DNA of 64,000 bases from Streptomyces sp. V1I1 (GTDB lineage Bacteria; Actinomycetota; Actinomycetes; Streptomycetales; Streptomycetaceae). Below the pieces are notes generated by a model that was not told where the DNA came from, did no database searches, and saw only the letters and a list, made by a program, of their open reading frames with translations. Shown here one piece after another: positions 1 through 8,166 of this stretch. The first letter of the stretch is position 1. Each line of letters begins with the position of its first letter. The DNA lies in assembly GCF_030817355.1 (NCBI RefSeq), contig NZ_JAUSZH010000001.1, positions 3,094,501 through 3,158,500 of the forward strand. The letters are read 5' to 3'. The translations under genes and the position numbers were made by a program.

Positions 1-1400
1 GCCACCTCTGCGATCGACCCCGACAGAGACGGATACACGGTGAAAGCGTTTGCGATCTGCTCCACCGTCAGATTGTTGTCGACCGCGATCGAGACGGGAT
101 GGATCAGTTCGCTGGCACGCGGCGAGACGACCACGCCGCCGACCACGATCCCCGTACCCGGCCGGCAGAAGATCTTGACGAAGCCGTCCCGGATGCCCTG
201 CATCTTCGCGCGCGGGTTGCGCAGCAGCGGCAGCTTGACCGACCGCGCGTCGATCTTGCCCGCGTCCACGTCCGCCTGGCTGTAGCCGACGGTCGCGATC
301 TCCGGGTCGGTGAAGACGTTCGACGAGACGGTCTTGAGGTTCAGCGGCTGCACCGCGTCGCCCAGGAAGTGGTACATCGCGATACGGCCCTGCATGGCCG
401 CGACCGAGGCGAGCGCGAAGACGCCGGTGACGTCGCCTGCGGCGTACACGCCGGGGGCGCTCGTACGGGAGACCTTGTCGGTCCAGATGTGACCCGAGTC
501 CTTGAGCCGGACCCCGGCCTCCTCCAGGCCCATGCCCGCGGAGTTCGGGATCGCGCCGACCGCCATCAGGCAGTGCGAGCCGGAGATGACCCGGCCGTCG
601 GAGAGCGTGACCTCGACCCGGTCGCCGGCGCGCTTGGCGGACTCGGCGCGGGAGCGGGCCATGACGTTCATGCCGCGGCGGCGGAAGACGTCCTCGAGGA
701 CGGCGGCGGCGTCCGGGTCCTCGCCGGGCAGCACGCGGTCGCGGGACGAGACGAGGGTGACCCGGGAGCCGAGCGCCTGGTACGCGCCGGCGAATTCCGC
801 GCCCGTAACGCCGGAGCCGACCACGATGAGCTCCTCGGGGAGCTCGTTCAGGTCGTACACCTGCGTCCAGTTCAGAATCCGCTCTCCGTCGGGGAGGGCG
901 TCCGGGATCTCGCGCGGGTGGCCGCCGGTCGCGATCAGCACGGCGTCGGCGATCAGCGTCTCCTCGGTGCCGTCCGCGGCGCGCACGACCACCTTGCGGG
1001 AGCCGTCCATCGCCTGCTGGCCCTCCAGCCGGCCGCGGCCGCGCAGCACGCGCGCGCCGGCCCGGGTGACGGAGGCGGTGATGTCGTGGGACTGGGCGAG
1101 GGCGAGCCGCTTCACCCGTCGGTTGACCTTGCCGAGGTCCACGCCGACCACGCGGGCCGCCTGCTCCAGTGGCGGGGTGTCGTCGGCCACGATGATGCCG
1201 AGCTCTTCGTAGGAGGAGTCGAAGGTCGTCATCACCTCGGCCGTGGCGATGAGGGTCTTCGACGGTACGCAGTCGGTCAGCACCGACGCCCCGCCGAGGC
1301 CGTCGCAGTCGACGACGGTCACCTCCGCGCCGAGCTGGGCGCCCACCAGGGCCGCCTCGTATCCGCCGGGTCCGCCGCCGATGATCACGATCCGGGTCAC
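1..1400 (-). CDS. lpdA: NAD(P)H-quinone dehydrogenase, flavoprotein disulfide-reductase family (partial, C-terminus off window)
   Basis: The GTG start at 1400 gives VTRIVIIGGGPGGYEAAL, a classic FAD-binding Rossmann motif. A second dinucleotide-binding motif, VVGSGVTGAEFAGAY, lies mid-protein, and AAGDVTG near the C-terminal part is the second FAD motif. The usual redox pair of dihydrolipoamide dehydrogenases (GGTCLNVGC) reads GGASVLTDC here, so the first Cys is replaced and only one remains. This is the pattern known for mycobacterial LpdA (Rv3303c), which reduces quinones rather than lipoamide. The reading frame is open to the left edge, so the C-terminus is missing. It is divergent from the gene at 1564. 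Family assignment is firm; the quinone substrate is inferred from the missing Cys. Confidence 0.9.
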   Translation of the reverse strand, partial: MTRIVIIGGGPGGYEAALVGAQLGAEVTVVDCDGLGGASVLTDCVPSKTLIATAEVMTTFDSSYEELGIIVADDTPPLEQAARVVGVDLGKVNRRVKRLALAQSHDITASVTRAGARVLRGRGRLEGQQAMDGSRKVVVRAADGTEETLIADAVLIATGGHPREIPDALPDGERILNWTQVYDLNELPEELIVVGSGVTGAEFAGAYQALGSRVTLVSSRDRVLPGEDPDAAAVLEDVFRRRGMNVMARSRAESAKRAGDRVEVTLSDGRVISGSHCLMAVGAIPNSAGMGLEEAGVRLKDSGHIWTDKVSRTSAPGVYAAGDVTGVFALASVAAMQGRIAMYHFLGDAVQPLNLKTVSSNVFTDPEIATVGYSQADVDAGKIDARSVKLPLLRNPRAKMQGIRDGFVKIFCRPGTGIVVGGVVVSPRASELIHPVSIAVDNNLTVEQIANAFTVYPSLSGSIAEV

Positions 1401-1563
1401 TGGGGTTACGCCTCGCGCTCTCGTTACGTTCTGCCGGGTTCGGGGGATGGCCCTTGGGACCGCAGTACGTCCCCCATTGTCCCGCACGGTTCAAGTGCCA
1501 TCGCCCCGGGTCCCTCGATTGGTGAACGGCGACCACCCGTGCCCCTCCCGTACCCTCGATCCC

Positions 1564-2001
1564 ATGTCGCTCTACGCCGCGTACGCCGGCAACCTCGACG
1601 CGCGGCTGATGTCCCGCCGCGCCCCGCACTCCCCGCTGCGCGGCACCGGCTGGCTCAACGGCTGGCGGCTGACCTTCGGCGGCGAGCAGATGGGCTGGGA
1701 GGGGGCGCTGGCCACGATCGTGGAGGCGCCGCGCTCGCAGGTCTTCGTCGCGCTGTACGACATCGCCCCGATGGACGAGGACTCGATGGACCGCTGGGAG
1801 GGCGTCGGCCTGGACATCTACCGGCGGATGCGGGTGCGGGTGGACACGCTGGACGGCGAGGAGCCGGCCTGGGTGTATGTGCTGAACGGGTACGAGGGCG
1901 GGCTGCCGTCGGCGCGGTATCTGGGGGAGCTTGCGGATGCGGCGGACTCGGCGGGGGCGCCGCACGACTATGTGATGGAGCTGCGGAAGCGGCCCTGCTA
2001 G
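1564..2001 (+). CDS. gamma-glutamylcyclotransferase-like protein
   Basis: This 145-residue protein opens with MSLYAAYAGNLD, a variant of the Y-x-Y-G-S-N-L substrate loop of the gamma-glutamylcyclotransferase fold. It continues with GWRLTFGG and a VALYDIAPMDEDSMDRWEG segment carrying acidic residues where the family's catalytic Glu sits. Such enzymes release 5-oxoproline from gamma-glutamyl peptides in the cytosol. The ATG at 1564 is preceded by a 163-bp gap shared with the divergent flavoprotein. It is monocistronic or read into the PNP promoter region. The fold is well supported; the substrate is not determined. Confidence 0.75.
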   Translation: MSLYAAYAGNLDARLMSRRAPHSPLRGTGWLNGWRLTFGGEQMGWEGALATIVEAPRSQVFVALYDIAPMDEDSMDRWEGVGLDIYRRMRVRVDTLDGEEPAWVYVLNGYEGGLPSARYLGELADAADSAGAPHDYVMELRKRPC

Positions 2002-2066
2002 TGCGTTCGACGCGCCGTTTGTCGGAAACGACAAGACAACGATCCAAAGACCGTGAGTTGCGTCAT

Positions 2067-2078
2067 CTACGCGCGTAG
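2067..2078. promoter_or_regulatory. nucleoside-regulon operator palindrome, upstream of PNP
   Basis: This is a perfect 12-bp palindrome, CTACGCGCGTAG. The same word recurs exactly at 7186, 19196 and 30999 and with one mismatch at 32223, each time directly upstream of a nucleoside-salvage gene. Here a likely -10 box TACCCT (2091-2096) lies 7 nt before the GTG start at 2104, so the transcript would be leaderless and the operator would cover the -35/spacer region. Confidence 0.75.
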
Positions 2079-2103
2079 GGAATGACCGGCTACCCTCGTC
2101 CGC

Positions 2104-2934
2104 GTGAACGCATCTGTGAATCCGGACCTCAACGGCGCTACCGCCGACCCCCACGCCGCGGCCGATGCCGCAGCCGCGCGCCTGCGTGAGCTGACCGGCA
2201 CCGAGACGCATGACGTAGCCCTGGTGATGGGCTCCGGCTGGGCCCCGGCCGTCGACGCGCTCGGTACGCCCGAGGCCGAGTTCCCGGTCACCGAGCTGCC
2301 CGGCTTCCCGCCGCCGGCGGTCGAGGGCCATGGCGGCAAGATCCGCTCGTACCGGATCGGCGCGAAGCACGTGCTGGTCTTCCTGGGCCGTACCCACTAC
2401 TACGAGGGCCGCGGTGTCGCCGCGGTCGCGCACGGGGTGCGCACGGCGATCGCCGCGGGCTGCAAGACCGTCGTCCTGACGAACGGCTGCGGCGGCCTGC
2501 GCGAGGGCATGCGGCCCGGCCAGCCGGTGCTGATCAGCGACCACATCAACCTGACGGCGACGTCGCCGATCGTCGGCGCGAACTTCGTGGACCTGACGGA
2601 CCTGTACTCGCCGCGGCTGCGGGCACTGTGCAAGGAGATCGACGCGTCGCTGGAGGAGGGCGTGTACGTGCAGTTCCCCGGCCCGCACTACGAGACGCCG
2701 GCTGAGATCAACATGGTCCGCGTGCTGGGCGGCGACCTGGTGGGCATGTCCACGGTCCTCGAGGCGATCGCGGCGCGCGAGGCGGGCGCGGAGGTGCTGG
2801 GCATCTCCCTGGTCACGAACCTGGCGGCGGGCCTGTCGGGCGAGCCGCTGAACCACGAGGAAGTGCTGCAGGCGGGGCGGGACTCGGCGGCGCGGATGGG
2901 CGAGCTGCTGACGCGGGTACTGGACCGCATCTGA
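2104..2934 (+). CDS. purine-nucleoside phosphorylase (trimeric class)
   Basis: This 276-residue enzyme of the trimeric purine-nucleoside phosphorylase class converts inosine, guanosine and their deoxy forms with phosphate to base plus (deoxy)ribose 1-phosphate. Visible signatures are VMGSGW (phosphate loop), [31 protein letters not shown] (the family hallmark) and [10 protein letters not shown] with the base-binding Asn. The start is the GTG at 2104, placed 7 nt after a TACCCT -10 box and 26 nt after a CTACGCGCGTAG operator, so the mRNA is probably leaderless. The downstream phosphosugar mutase and deoC would process the released sugar phosphate. Paralogue naming (punA or deoD) is avoided. 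Confidence 0.93.
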   Translation: MNASVNPDLNGATADPHAAADAAAARLRELTGTETHDVALVMGSGWAPAVDALGTPEAEFPVTELPGFPPPAVEGHGGKIRSYRIGAKHVLVFLGRTHYYEGRGVAAVAHGVRTAIAAGCKTVVLTNGCGGLREGMRPGQPVLISDHINLTATSPIVGANFVDLTDLYSPRLRALCKEIDASLEEGVYVQFPGPHYETPAEINMVRVLGGDLVGMSTVLEAIAAREAGAEVLGISLVTNLAAGLSGEPLNHEEVLQAGRDSAARMGELLTRVLDRI

Positions 2935-2989
2935 CGGTGCGCTTGGTTTGGGGTGCGGGGGCCGTTGCGCGGGCGTTCGCGACGCGCGG

Positions 2990-3270
2990 GGTGCGGCGGC
3001 TCGGCCGGGGGCTTTTCCCCAATCCCGCCCCGTCCCGAACTGAGGCTCCGCCCCAGACCCCGTACGCCCTTCGGGCGTTGTCCTCAAACGCCGGACAGGC
3101 TTGATTTCCGCCCGGGCGAAAACCAGCCCCTCCGGCGATTGAGGAGCGGACTCGGACGCGAAATCCAGCCTCGTGGTGGGGTCCCCCCGGACGAAGTCTG
3201 GGGGAGTTTGAGGCGCGGGGTCTGGGGCGGAGCCCCGGTTACGGGAAGGGGCGGGGTGGGGGAACATCAC
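2990..3270. repeat. composite intergenic repeat block
   Basis: The gap between the PNP and mutase genes (2935-3319) has no credible gene. It holds GC-rich repeat modules: a GCTCCGCCCCAGACCCCGTACGC-type module, GTCCTCAAACGCCGGACAGG, CTCCGGCGATTGAGGA, and at 3177-3206 a copy of a hairpin repeat ending in GACGAAGTCTGGGGGAG. The same modules recur in inverted orientation at 41424-41610, and the hairpin unit recurs at 24429-24619 and 28141-28174. It may act as a terminator for PNP, but no U-tract is seen. Confidence 0.7.
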
Positions 3271-3319
3271 CGCGCCCGAGAATGGTCGGGCGACGAACAC
3301 ACGAGAGGCGGACCAAACC

Positions 3320-4975
3320 GTGCAGCAGGACCTCATCGCGCGGGCCAGGGCATGGCAGGCCGAGGACCCGGACAGTGAGACCCGGGAGGAGCTCGGGAAG
3401 CTCATCGAGGCGCAGGATCTCGACGAGCTCGCCGTGCGGTTCGCCGGGACGCTGCAGTTCGGGACAGCCGGGCTGCGCGGGGAGCTCGGGGCCGGGCCCA
3501 TGCGGATGAACCGGGCCGTCGTCATCCGCGCCGCCGCCGGGCTCGCCGCGTACCTGAAGGCGAAGGGGCAGGGCGACGGGCTCGTCGTGATCGGGTACGA
3601 CGCCCGGTACAAGTCCGCCGACTTCGCGCTGGACACCGCCGCCGTCATGGTCGGCGCCGGCCTCCGCGCCGCCGTGCTGCCGCGCCCGCTGCCCACGCCC
3701 GTACTCGCCTTCGCCATAAGGAAGCTGGGCGCCGCCGCCGGCGTCGAGGTCACCGCCAGCCACAACCCCCCGCGCGACAACGGCTACAAGGTCTACCTCG
3801 GCGACGGCTCCCAGATCGTGCCGCCCGCCGACGCGGAGATCGCCGCCGGGATCGACGCGATCCGCAGCCTGGGCGACGTACCGCGTGCCGAGACCGGCTG
3901 GGACACCCTCGGTGACGAGGTCCTGGAGGCTTATCTGGAGCGTACGGACGCCGTGCTGACCCCCGGCTCCCCCCGTACCGCCCGCGTCGTCTACACCGCC
4001 ATGCACGGCGTCGGCAAAGACGTACTGACCGCCGCCTTCGCCCGTGCCGGCTTCCCCGCGCCAACCCTCGTACAGGAGCAGGCCGAGCCCGACCCGGCCT
4101 TCCCGACCGTCGCGTTCCCCAACCCGGAGGAACCGGGGGCGATGGATCTAGCCTTCGAGACCGCCCGCCGGGTCCAGCCGGACATCGTCATCGCCAATGA
4201 CCCCGACGCGGACCGCTGCGCCGTAGCCGTCCCCGCAGGCTCGGACTGGAAGATGCTCCGCGGCGACGAGGTCGGCGCGCTGCTCGCCGCGCACCTCGTC
4301 CACAAGGGGGTGTCTTCGCGGGACAAGAACAGCACCTTCGCCGAGTCCATCGTGTCCTCGTCCCTCCTCGGGCGGATCGCGGACGCGGCAGGACTCTCGT
4401 ACGAGGAGACACTGACCGGCTTCAAGTGGATCGCCCGTGTGGAGGGCCTGCGGTACGGCTACGAGGAGGCGCTGGGCTACTGCGTCGACCCCGACGGCGT
4501 ACGCGACAAGGACGGCATCACCGCGGCCCTCGTCGTGACCGAACTCGCCTCGGAGCTCAAGGAACGGGGCCGCACCCTCACCGATCTGCTCGACGACCTC
4601 GCCGTCGCGCACGGGCTCCATGCCACCGACCAGCTGTCGGTGCGGGTCGAGGACCTGAGCATCATCGCGAACGCGATGCGCGCGCTGCGCGAGCAGCCGC
4701 CGGCCGCGCTCGCCGGGCTGCGGGTCGCCGTCGCCGAGGACCTGAACCGGGGCACCGACAAGCTGCCGCCGACGGACGGCCTGCGGTACTACCTCGACGG
4801 CGAGTTCAATGCCCGCGTCATCGTCCGCCCGAGCGGCACCGAGCCGAAGCTCAAGTGCTACCTGGAGGTCGTCGTGCCGGTCGCGGACGCGAGCGAGCTG
4901 GCGTCCGCGCGGGAGCGGGCGACGGAGGTCCTGGAGGGGATCAAGCGGGACCTGGCGGCGGCAGCCGGTATCTGA
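3320..4975 (+). CDS. phospho-sugar mutase (phosphoglucomutase/phosphomannomutase family; candidate phosphopentomutase)
   Basis: This is a 551-residue alpha-D-phosphohexomutase superfamily protein. The phosphoserine loop reads TASHNPPRDNGYKVY, the Mg-binding loop NDPDADRCAV, the sugar-binding loop EEALGY, and the C-terminal phosphate clamp PSGTEPKLKCYLEV. All catalytic elements are intact. The length and sequence type fit the PGM2-like branch, some members of which isomerise (deoxy)ribose 1-phosphate to 5-phosphate. Its position between PNP and deoC suggests this phosphopentomutase role, since no deoB is seen. The start is GTG 3320. Family is certain; the pentose role is inference from context. 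Confidence 0.9.
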   Translation: MQQDLIARARAWQAEDPDSETREELGKLIEAQDLDELAVRFAGTLQFGTAGLRGELGAGPMRMNRAVVIRAAAGLAAYLKAKGQGDGLVVIGYDARYKSADFALDTAAVMVGAGLRAAVLPRPLPTPVLAFAIRKLGAAAGVEVTASHNPPRDNGYKVYLGDGSQIVPPADAEIAAGIDAIRSLGDVPRAETGWDTLGDEVLEAYLERTDAVLTPGSPRTARVVYTAMHGVGKDVLTAAFARAGFPAPTLVQEQAEPDPAFPTVAFPNPEEPGAMDLAFETARRVQPDIVIANDPDADRCAVAVPAGSDWKMLRGDEVGALLAAHLVHKGVSSRDKNSTFAESIVSSSLLGRIADAAGLSYEETLTGFKWIARVEGLRYGYEEALGYCVDPDGVRDKDGITAALVVTELASELKERGRTLTDLLDDLAVAHGLHATDQLSVRVEDLSIIANAMRALREQPPAALAGLRVAVAEDLNRGTDKLPPTDGLRYYLDGEFNARVIVRPSGTEPKLKCYLEVVVPVADASELASARERATEVLEGIKRDLAAAAGI

Positions 4976-5109
4976 CCGCCCGTACGACCGCCCGTACGAG
5001 TGAATCTCGTACGGAGTCGAGGCAGCGGCAGCCGCTCCTTCGGACCGGCCGGGAAATGGTGGCCCGGTAGCGCACGCCGAGTGCACGCCGAGTCCCAGGA
5101 GCAGCCGCT

Positions 5110-6315
5110 GTGTCCCTCGCCGCGACCGTTCGAGCCACCGTCCCCGCCTCCCGTCGGCCGCCGGCCCCGGGAGGCGGTGGCCCGGCGGGCGTACGGGACG
5201 GGCTGACGCGGGCGCTGCGACGGGCCGCGCCGGCGCTGATCGGCTATCTCGCGGTGCGGCTGTTCGGGCTGCTGGTTCTCTCCAGGTGGTCGCATGTGCG
5301 GGGGCACGGCATCTGGCCGACGCTGGCCACGTCCTGGGACTCGCGCTGGTACCTGGAGATCGCCGACCAGGGGTACGACGACGCCCTCGGCACCCGTGTA
5401 AACGAAAACAACCTCGCCTTCTTCCCGCTCTATCCGGTGCTGGTGAAGGCCGTCGCCGGAGTCACGCCCGGCTCACGCGCGACGGTGGCGCTGCTGCTCG
5501 CCGTCGGGTTCTCGCTCGTCGCGGCGTGGGGCATCTTCGCGGTGGGCGACCGGCTGTACGGGCGACGGGTCGGGATCCTGCTCACCGTGTTGTGGGGCGT
5601 GATGCCCGTCGCGATGGTCCAGTGGATGGGCTACACCGAGTCGCTGTTCACGGCGCTCGCGGCGTGGGCGCTGTACGCGGTGCTGGCAGGGCGCTGGCTG
5701 TTGGCGGGTTCGCTCGCGACGCTGGCAGGGCTGACCAGACCGACGGGCATCGCGCTGGCGGCGGCGGTGTCGGTCGCAGCGCTGCTGGCCTGCCGCGGAG
5801 GGCGGGGCGGGCGCGGGGCGGCGCTTGCGGGGGCGCTGATCGCGCCGGCGGGGTGGCTGGCGTTCGTCGCGTGGGTGGGGCTGCGGGTGGGCCGTGTGGA
5901 CGGCTACTTCCTCGTACAGAAGCTGTGGCGGAACGAGTGGGACGGCGGGGCGCGCACGCTGCGCGAATTGCGGCAGCTGCTCGTCTACATGACGCGTCCT
6001 CAGCTGTTCCTGGTGATCGTGTCGGTGGTGCTGATCGTGTCGGTCGGGCTGTATCTGCTCTGCATCGCCGAGCGGCAGCCGATCGCGCTGCTGGTCTTCA
6101 CCGGCATGCTGCTGCTGGTCGTCCTCGGCAGCGGCGGCGTCTACTTCCCACGGGCCCGCTTTCTGCTGCCGGGCTTCCCGCTGTTGATGCCGGTCGCACG
6201 GGCGCTGGCGCGGGCGCGGCGTACGGCAGTGGTGGGGGTGGTGCTGGGAGCTGCGACGGTGTGGTCGGCGTGGCTGGGGGCGTACATGCTGCTGGTGTGG
6301 AAGGGCCCGCCGTGA
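5110..6315 (+). CDS. integral membrane mannosyltransferase-like glycosyltransferase (PIG-V-type)
   Basis: This 401-residue multi-pass membrane protein has about ten hydrophobic segments. After a basic N-terminus, a first helix (residues ~40-60) is followed by a loop with SWDSRWYLEIADQGY, which resembles the W-D-x-x-W/H-Y loop of GT-C type PIG-V/DolP-mannose transferases. NENNLAFFPLYPVL and GLTRPTG follow, both typical of that family. It probably transfers a mannosyl residue from a lipid-linked donor on the outer face of the membrane. The start is GTG 5110. The acceptor is unknown. Confidence 0.7.
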   Translation: MSLAATVRATVPASRRPPAPGGGGPAGVRDGLTRALRRAAPALIGYLAVRLFGLLVLSRWSHVRGHGIWPTLATSWDSRWYLEIADQGYDDALGTRVNENNLAFFPLYPVLVKAVAGVTPGSRATVALLLAVGFSLVAAWGIFAVGDRLYGRRVGILLTVLWGVMPVAMVQWMGYTESLFTALAAWALYAVLAGRWLLAGSLATLAGLTRPTGIALAAAVSVAALLACRGGRGGRGAALAGALIAPAGWLAFVAWVGLRVGRVDGYFLVQKLWRNEWDGGARTLRELRQLLVYMTRPQLFLVIVSVVLIVSVGLYLLCIAERQPIALLVFTGMLLLVVLGSGGVYFPRARFLLPGFPLLMPVARALARARRTAVVGVVLGAATVWSAWLGAYMLLVWKGPP

Positions 6316-6335
6316 CCGGGACTGCGGTCACAGAC

Positions 6336-6439
6336 GCCGACCGCGAGCTGGCCGACCGCGAACCGGCCGCCCGCGAGCCGATCGACCGCGAGCCGATGAC
6401 CGTCAACCGATCGAACGTCAGCTGATCGAACGTCAGCCA
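6336..6439. repeat. degenerate 15-bp tandem repeat (7 units)
   Basis: Seven head-to-tail units of 14-15 bp run from GCCGACCGCGAGCTG (6336) through ATCGACCGCGAGCCG to ATCGAACGTCAGCTG. They fill the short space between the convergent membrane glycosyltransferase and PH-domain genes. The units drift progressively from left to right, which fits expansion by slippage. Confidence 0.7.
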
Positions 6440-6443
6440 GCCC

Positions 6444-7079
6444 TCAGCCAGTCGCCAGCAGCACCGTGAGCAGCACCGCCCCAGCCACCGCCGGCGCGAC
6501 GATCTCGTACGCCCAGCGGATCTGCGGCTCACCCTGCGCACCCGACAGCGCGGCGTTGCGCTCGGCCAGTTCCCGCAGGTCCGCGACCGTCTGGTCGGCC
6601 TGAGCGACCCGCGCCTTGGAGTCGGTGACATCCGCGCTCACCGACGTCCGCCCGTGCGGGTCGTCCTGCGCATGCTGCATCTGTCGCCGTGCGGCCCGCT
6701 TGCGCTGTCGCAACGAGACCGGGATCGCCCACAACTGGTACTTCGTACCGTCCTGTGTGAACGCCTCGCTGGAGTACCCGGCCCGCACATCCGCGACCGC
6801 CGCCCAGGGCAGCGTGATCGTCCGGAAGGGGTTCCTGATCCGCAGCCGGTCGTTGTTGGCGAAGACCGCCGGCCGCAGTGTGTACGCCACCACAAGCGGG
6901 ACGGTCAGCAGCGCCGCGGCGAGTGCCAGCCACGGCGTGCGCCCCTCGCCCCGGATCAACGCGTCCCCGCAGATCCACGTGATGAGCGCGAGCAGCAGCA
7001 CTCCGCCCACCATCGCGCCGGGCGACCGGAAGGTCCGGTCGGCGTAGGTGGGCTCGGTGGGCTGCTGGGGACTGGTCAT
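6444..7079 (-). CDS. PH-domain membrane protein
   Basis: This 211-residue protein starts MTSPQQPTEPTYADRTFRSP. It has two hydrophobic helices at about residues 22-62, then a bacterial PH-like (bPH) region with LRIRNPFRTITLPWAAVADVR and KYQLWAIPVSLRQRK. A charged stretch follows and a last hydrophobic helix ends the protein. The RNP-hx-hxW-x-h pattern is characteristic of Streptomyces PH-domain proteins of unknown function. The ATG at 7079 is chosen because upstream in-frame codons overlap the deoC promoter. Function is unknown. Confidence 0.75.
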   Translation of the reverse strand: MTSPQQPTEPTYADRTFRSPGAMVGGVLLLALITWICGDALIRGEGRTPWLALAAALLTVPLVVAYTLRPAVFANNDRLRIRNPFRTITLPWAAVADVRAGYSSEAFTQDGTKYQLWAIPVSLRQRKRAARRQMQHAQDDPHGRTSVSADVTDSKARVAQADQTVADLRELAERNAALSGAQGEPQIRWAYEIVAPAVAGAVLLTVLLATG

Positions 7080-7185
7080 GGTTCCGATTCTGCCGTACGC
7101 CTCCGGCCGTGGTTCCCTGGCCTGGTGACACCTGCCGCCCACCCTCCTCCGGGCAACCTTCGCCCGGACCCCCCTGTACAGGTCG

Positions 7186-7197
7186 CTACGCGCGTAG
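7186..7197. promoter_or_regulatory. nucleoside-regulon operator and leaderless promoter of deoC
   Basis: This is an exact CTACGCGCGTAG copy. One base after it lies a -10 candidate TATGCT (7199-7204), and 6 nt later the GTG start of deoC (7211). The operator therefore abuts the -10 box, and binding would block RNA polymerase. Confidence 0.75.
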
Positions 7198-7210
7198 ATA
7201 TGCTCCCCTT

Positions 7211-8161
7211 GTGACCATGCCCTCTGCACCCGCATTCGCTGACGTGACAGCGTCCGACAGCACACTGCGCCGCTTCCTCCACGGCCTGCCCGGCGTCGAC
7301 GCCGTCGGCCTGGAGGCCCGCGCCGCAGGGCTGGGGACGCGTTCGATCAAGACCACGGCCAAGGCGTACGCCATCGATCTGGCCATCTCGATGATCGACC
7401 TGACGACGCTCGAAGGCGCGGACACCCCGGGCAAGGTCCGGGCGCTCGCCGCCAAGGCCGTCCATCCCGACCCGACCGACCGCACCACCCCGGCGACCGC
7501 CGCGGTCTGCGTCTACCCCGACATGGCGGCCGTCGCAGCCGAGGCCCTGAAGGGCTCCGGAGTCAAGGTCGCCTCCGTCGCCACCGCCTTCCCGGCCGGC
7601 CGCGCCGCGCTCGACGTGAAGCTCGCGGACACCCGCGACGCCGTCGCCGCCGGGGCCGACGAGATCGACATGGTGATCGACCGGGGAGCCTTCCTCTCGG
7701 GTCGATACTTGAAGGTGTACGAGGAGATCCGCGCCGTGAAGGAGGCCGCCGGCCCCGCCCGGCTGAAGGTCATCTTCGAGACCGGCGAACTCTCCACGTA
7801 CGACAACATCCGCCGCGCCTCCTGGCTCGGCATGCTGGCCGGCGCGGACTTCATCAAGACCTCGACCGGCAAGGTCGCGGTCAACGCCACCCCGGCCAAC
7901 ACGCTCCTGATGCTGGAGGCCGTGCGCGACTTCCGCGCGCAGACCGGCATCCAGATCGGCGTGAAGCCCGCGGGCGGCATCCGCACCACCAAGGACGCCA
8001 TCAAGTTCCTCGTCCTGGTCAACGAGACCGTCGGCGAGGACTGGCTGGACAACCACTGGTTCCGCTTCGGCGCGTCGAGCCTGCTGAACGACCTGCTGAT
8101 GCAGCGTCAGAAGCTGGCGACCGGCCGCTACTCCGGCCCCGACTACGTGACGGTGGACTGA
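7211..8161 (+). CDS. deoC: deoxyribose-phosphate aldolase
   Basis: This 316-residue class I aldolase cleaves 2-deoxyribose 5-phosphate to glyceraldehyde 3-phosphate and acetaldehyde. The Schiff-base Lys is in ADFIKTSTGKVAVNATP. The second catalytic Lys is in IGVKPAGGIRT, and EIDMVIDRGAF carries the conserved Asp. The GTG at 7211 is preferred over the ATG at 7217 because it lies 6 nt after the -10 box, which implies a leaderless mRNA. The aldehyde dehydrogenase follows 5 bp after the stop, so acetaldehyde produced here is likely oxidised by the next gene product. Confidence 0.95.
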   Translation: MTMPSAPAFADVTASDSTLRRFLHGLPGVDAVGLEARAAGLGTRSIKTTAKAYAIDLAISMIDLTTLEGADTPGKVRALAAKAVHPDPTDRTTPATAAVCVYPDMAAVAAEALKGSGVKVASVATAFPAGRAALDVKLADTRDAVAAGADEIDMVIDRGAFLSGRYLKVYEEIRAVKEAAGPARLKVIFETGELSTYDNIRRASWLGMLAGADFIKTSTGKVAVNATPANTLLMLEAVRDFRAQTGIQIGVKPAGGIRTTKDAIKFLVLVNETVGEDWLDNHWFRFGASSLLNDLLMQRQKLATGRYSGPDYVTVD

Positions 8162-8166
8162 TCACC

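Noticed and set aside
99..2078. A 659-codon open frame on the plus strand
   Set aside because: It is the antisense shadow of the flavoprotein gene at 1-1400 and the frame of the cyclotransferase region; composition is Arg/Ala/Gly-rich low complexity without domains.
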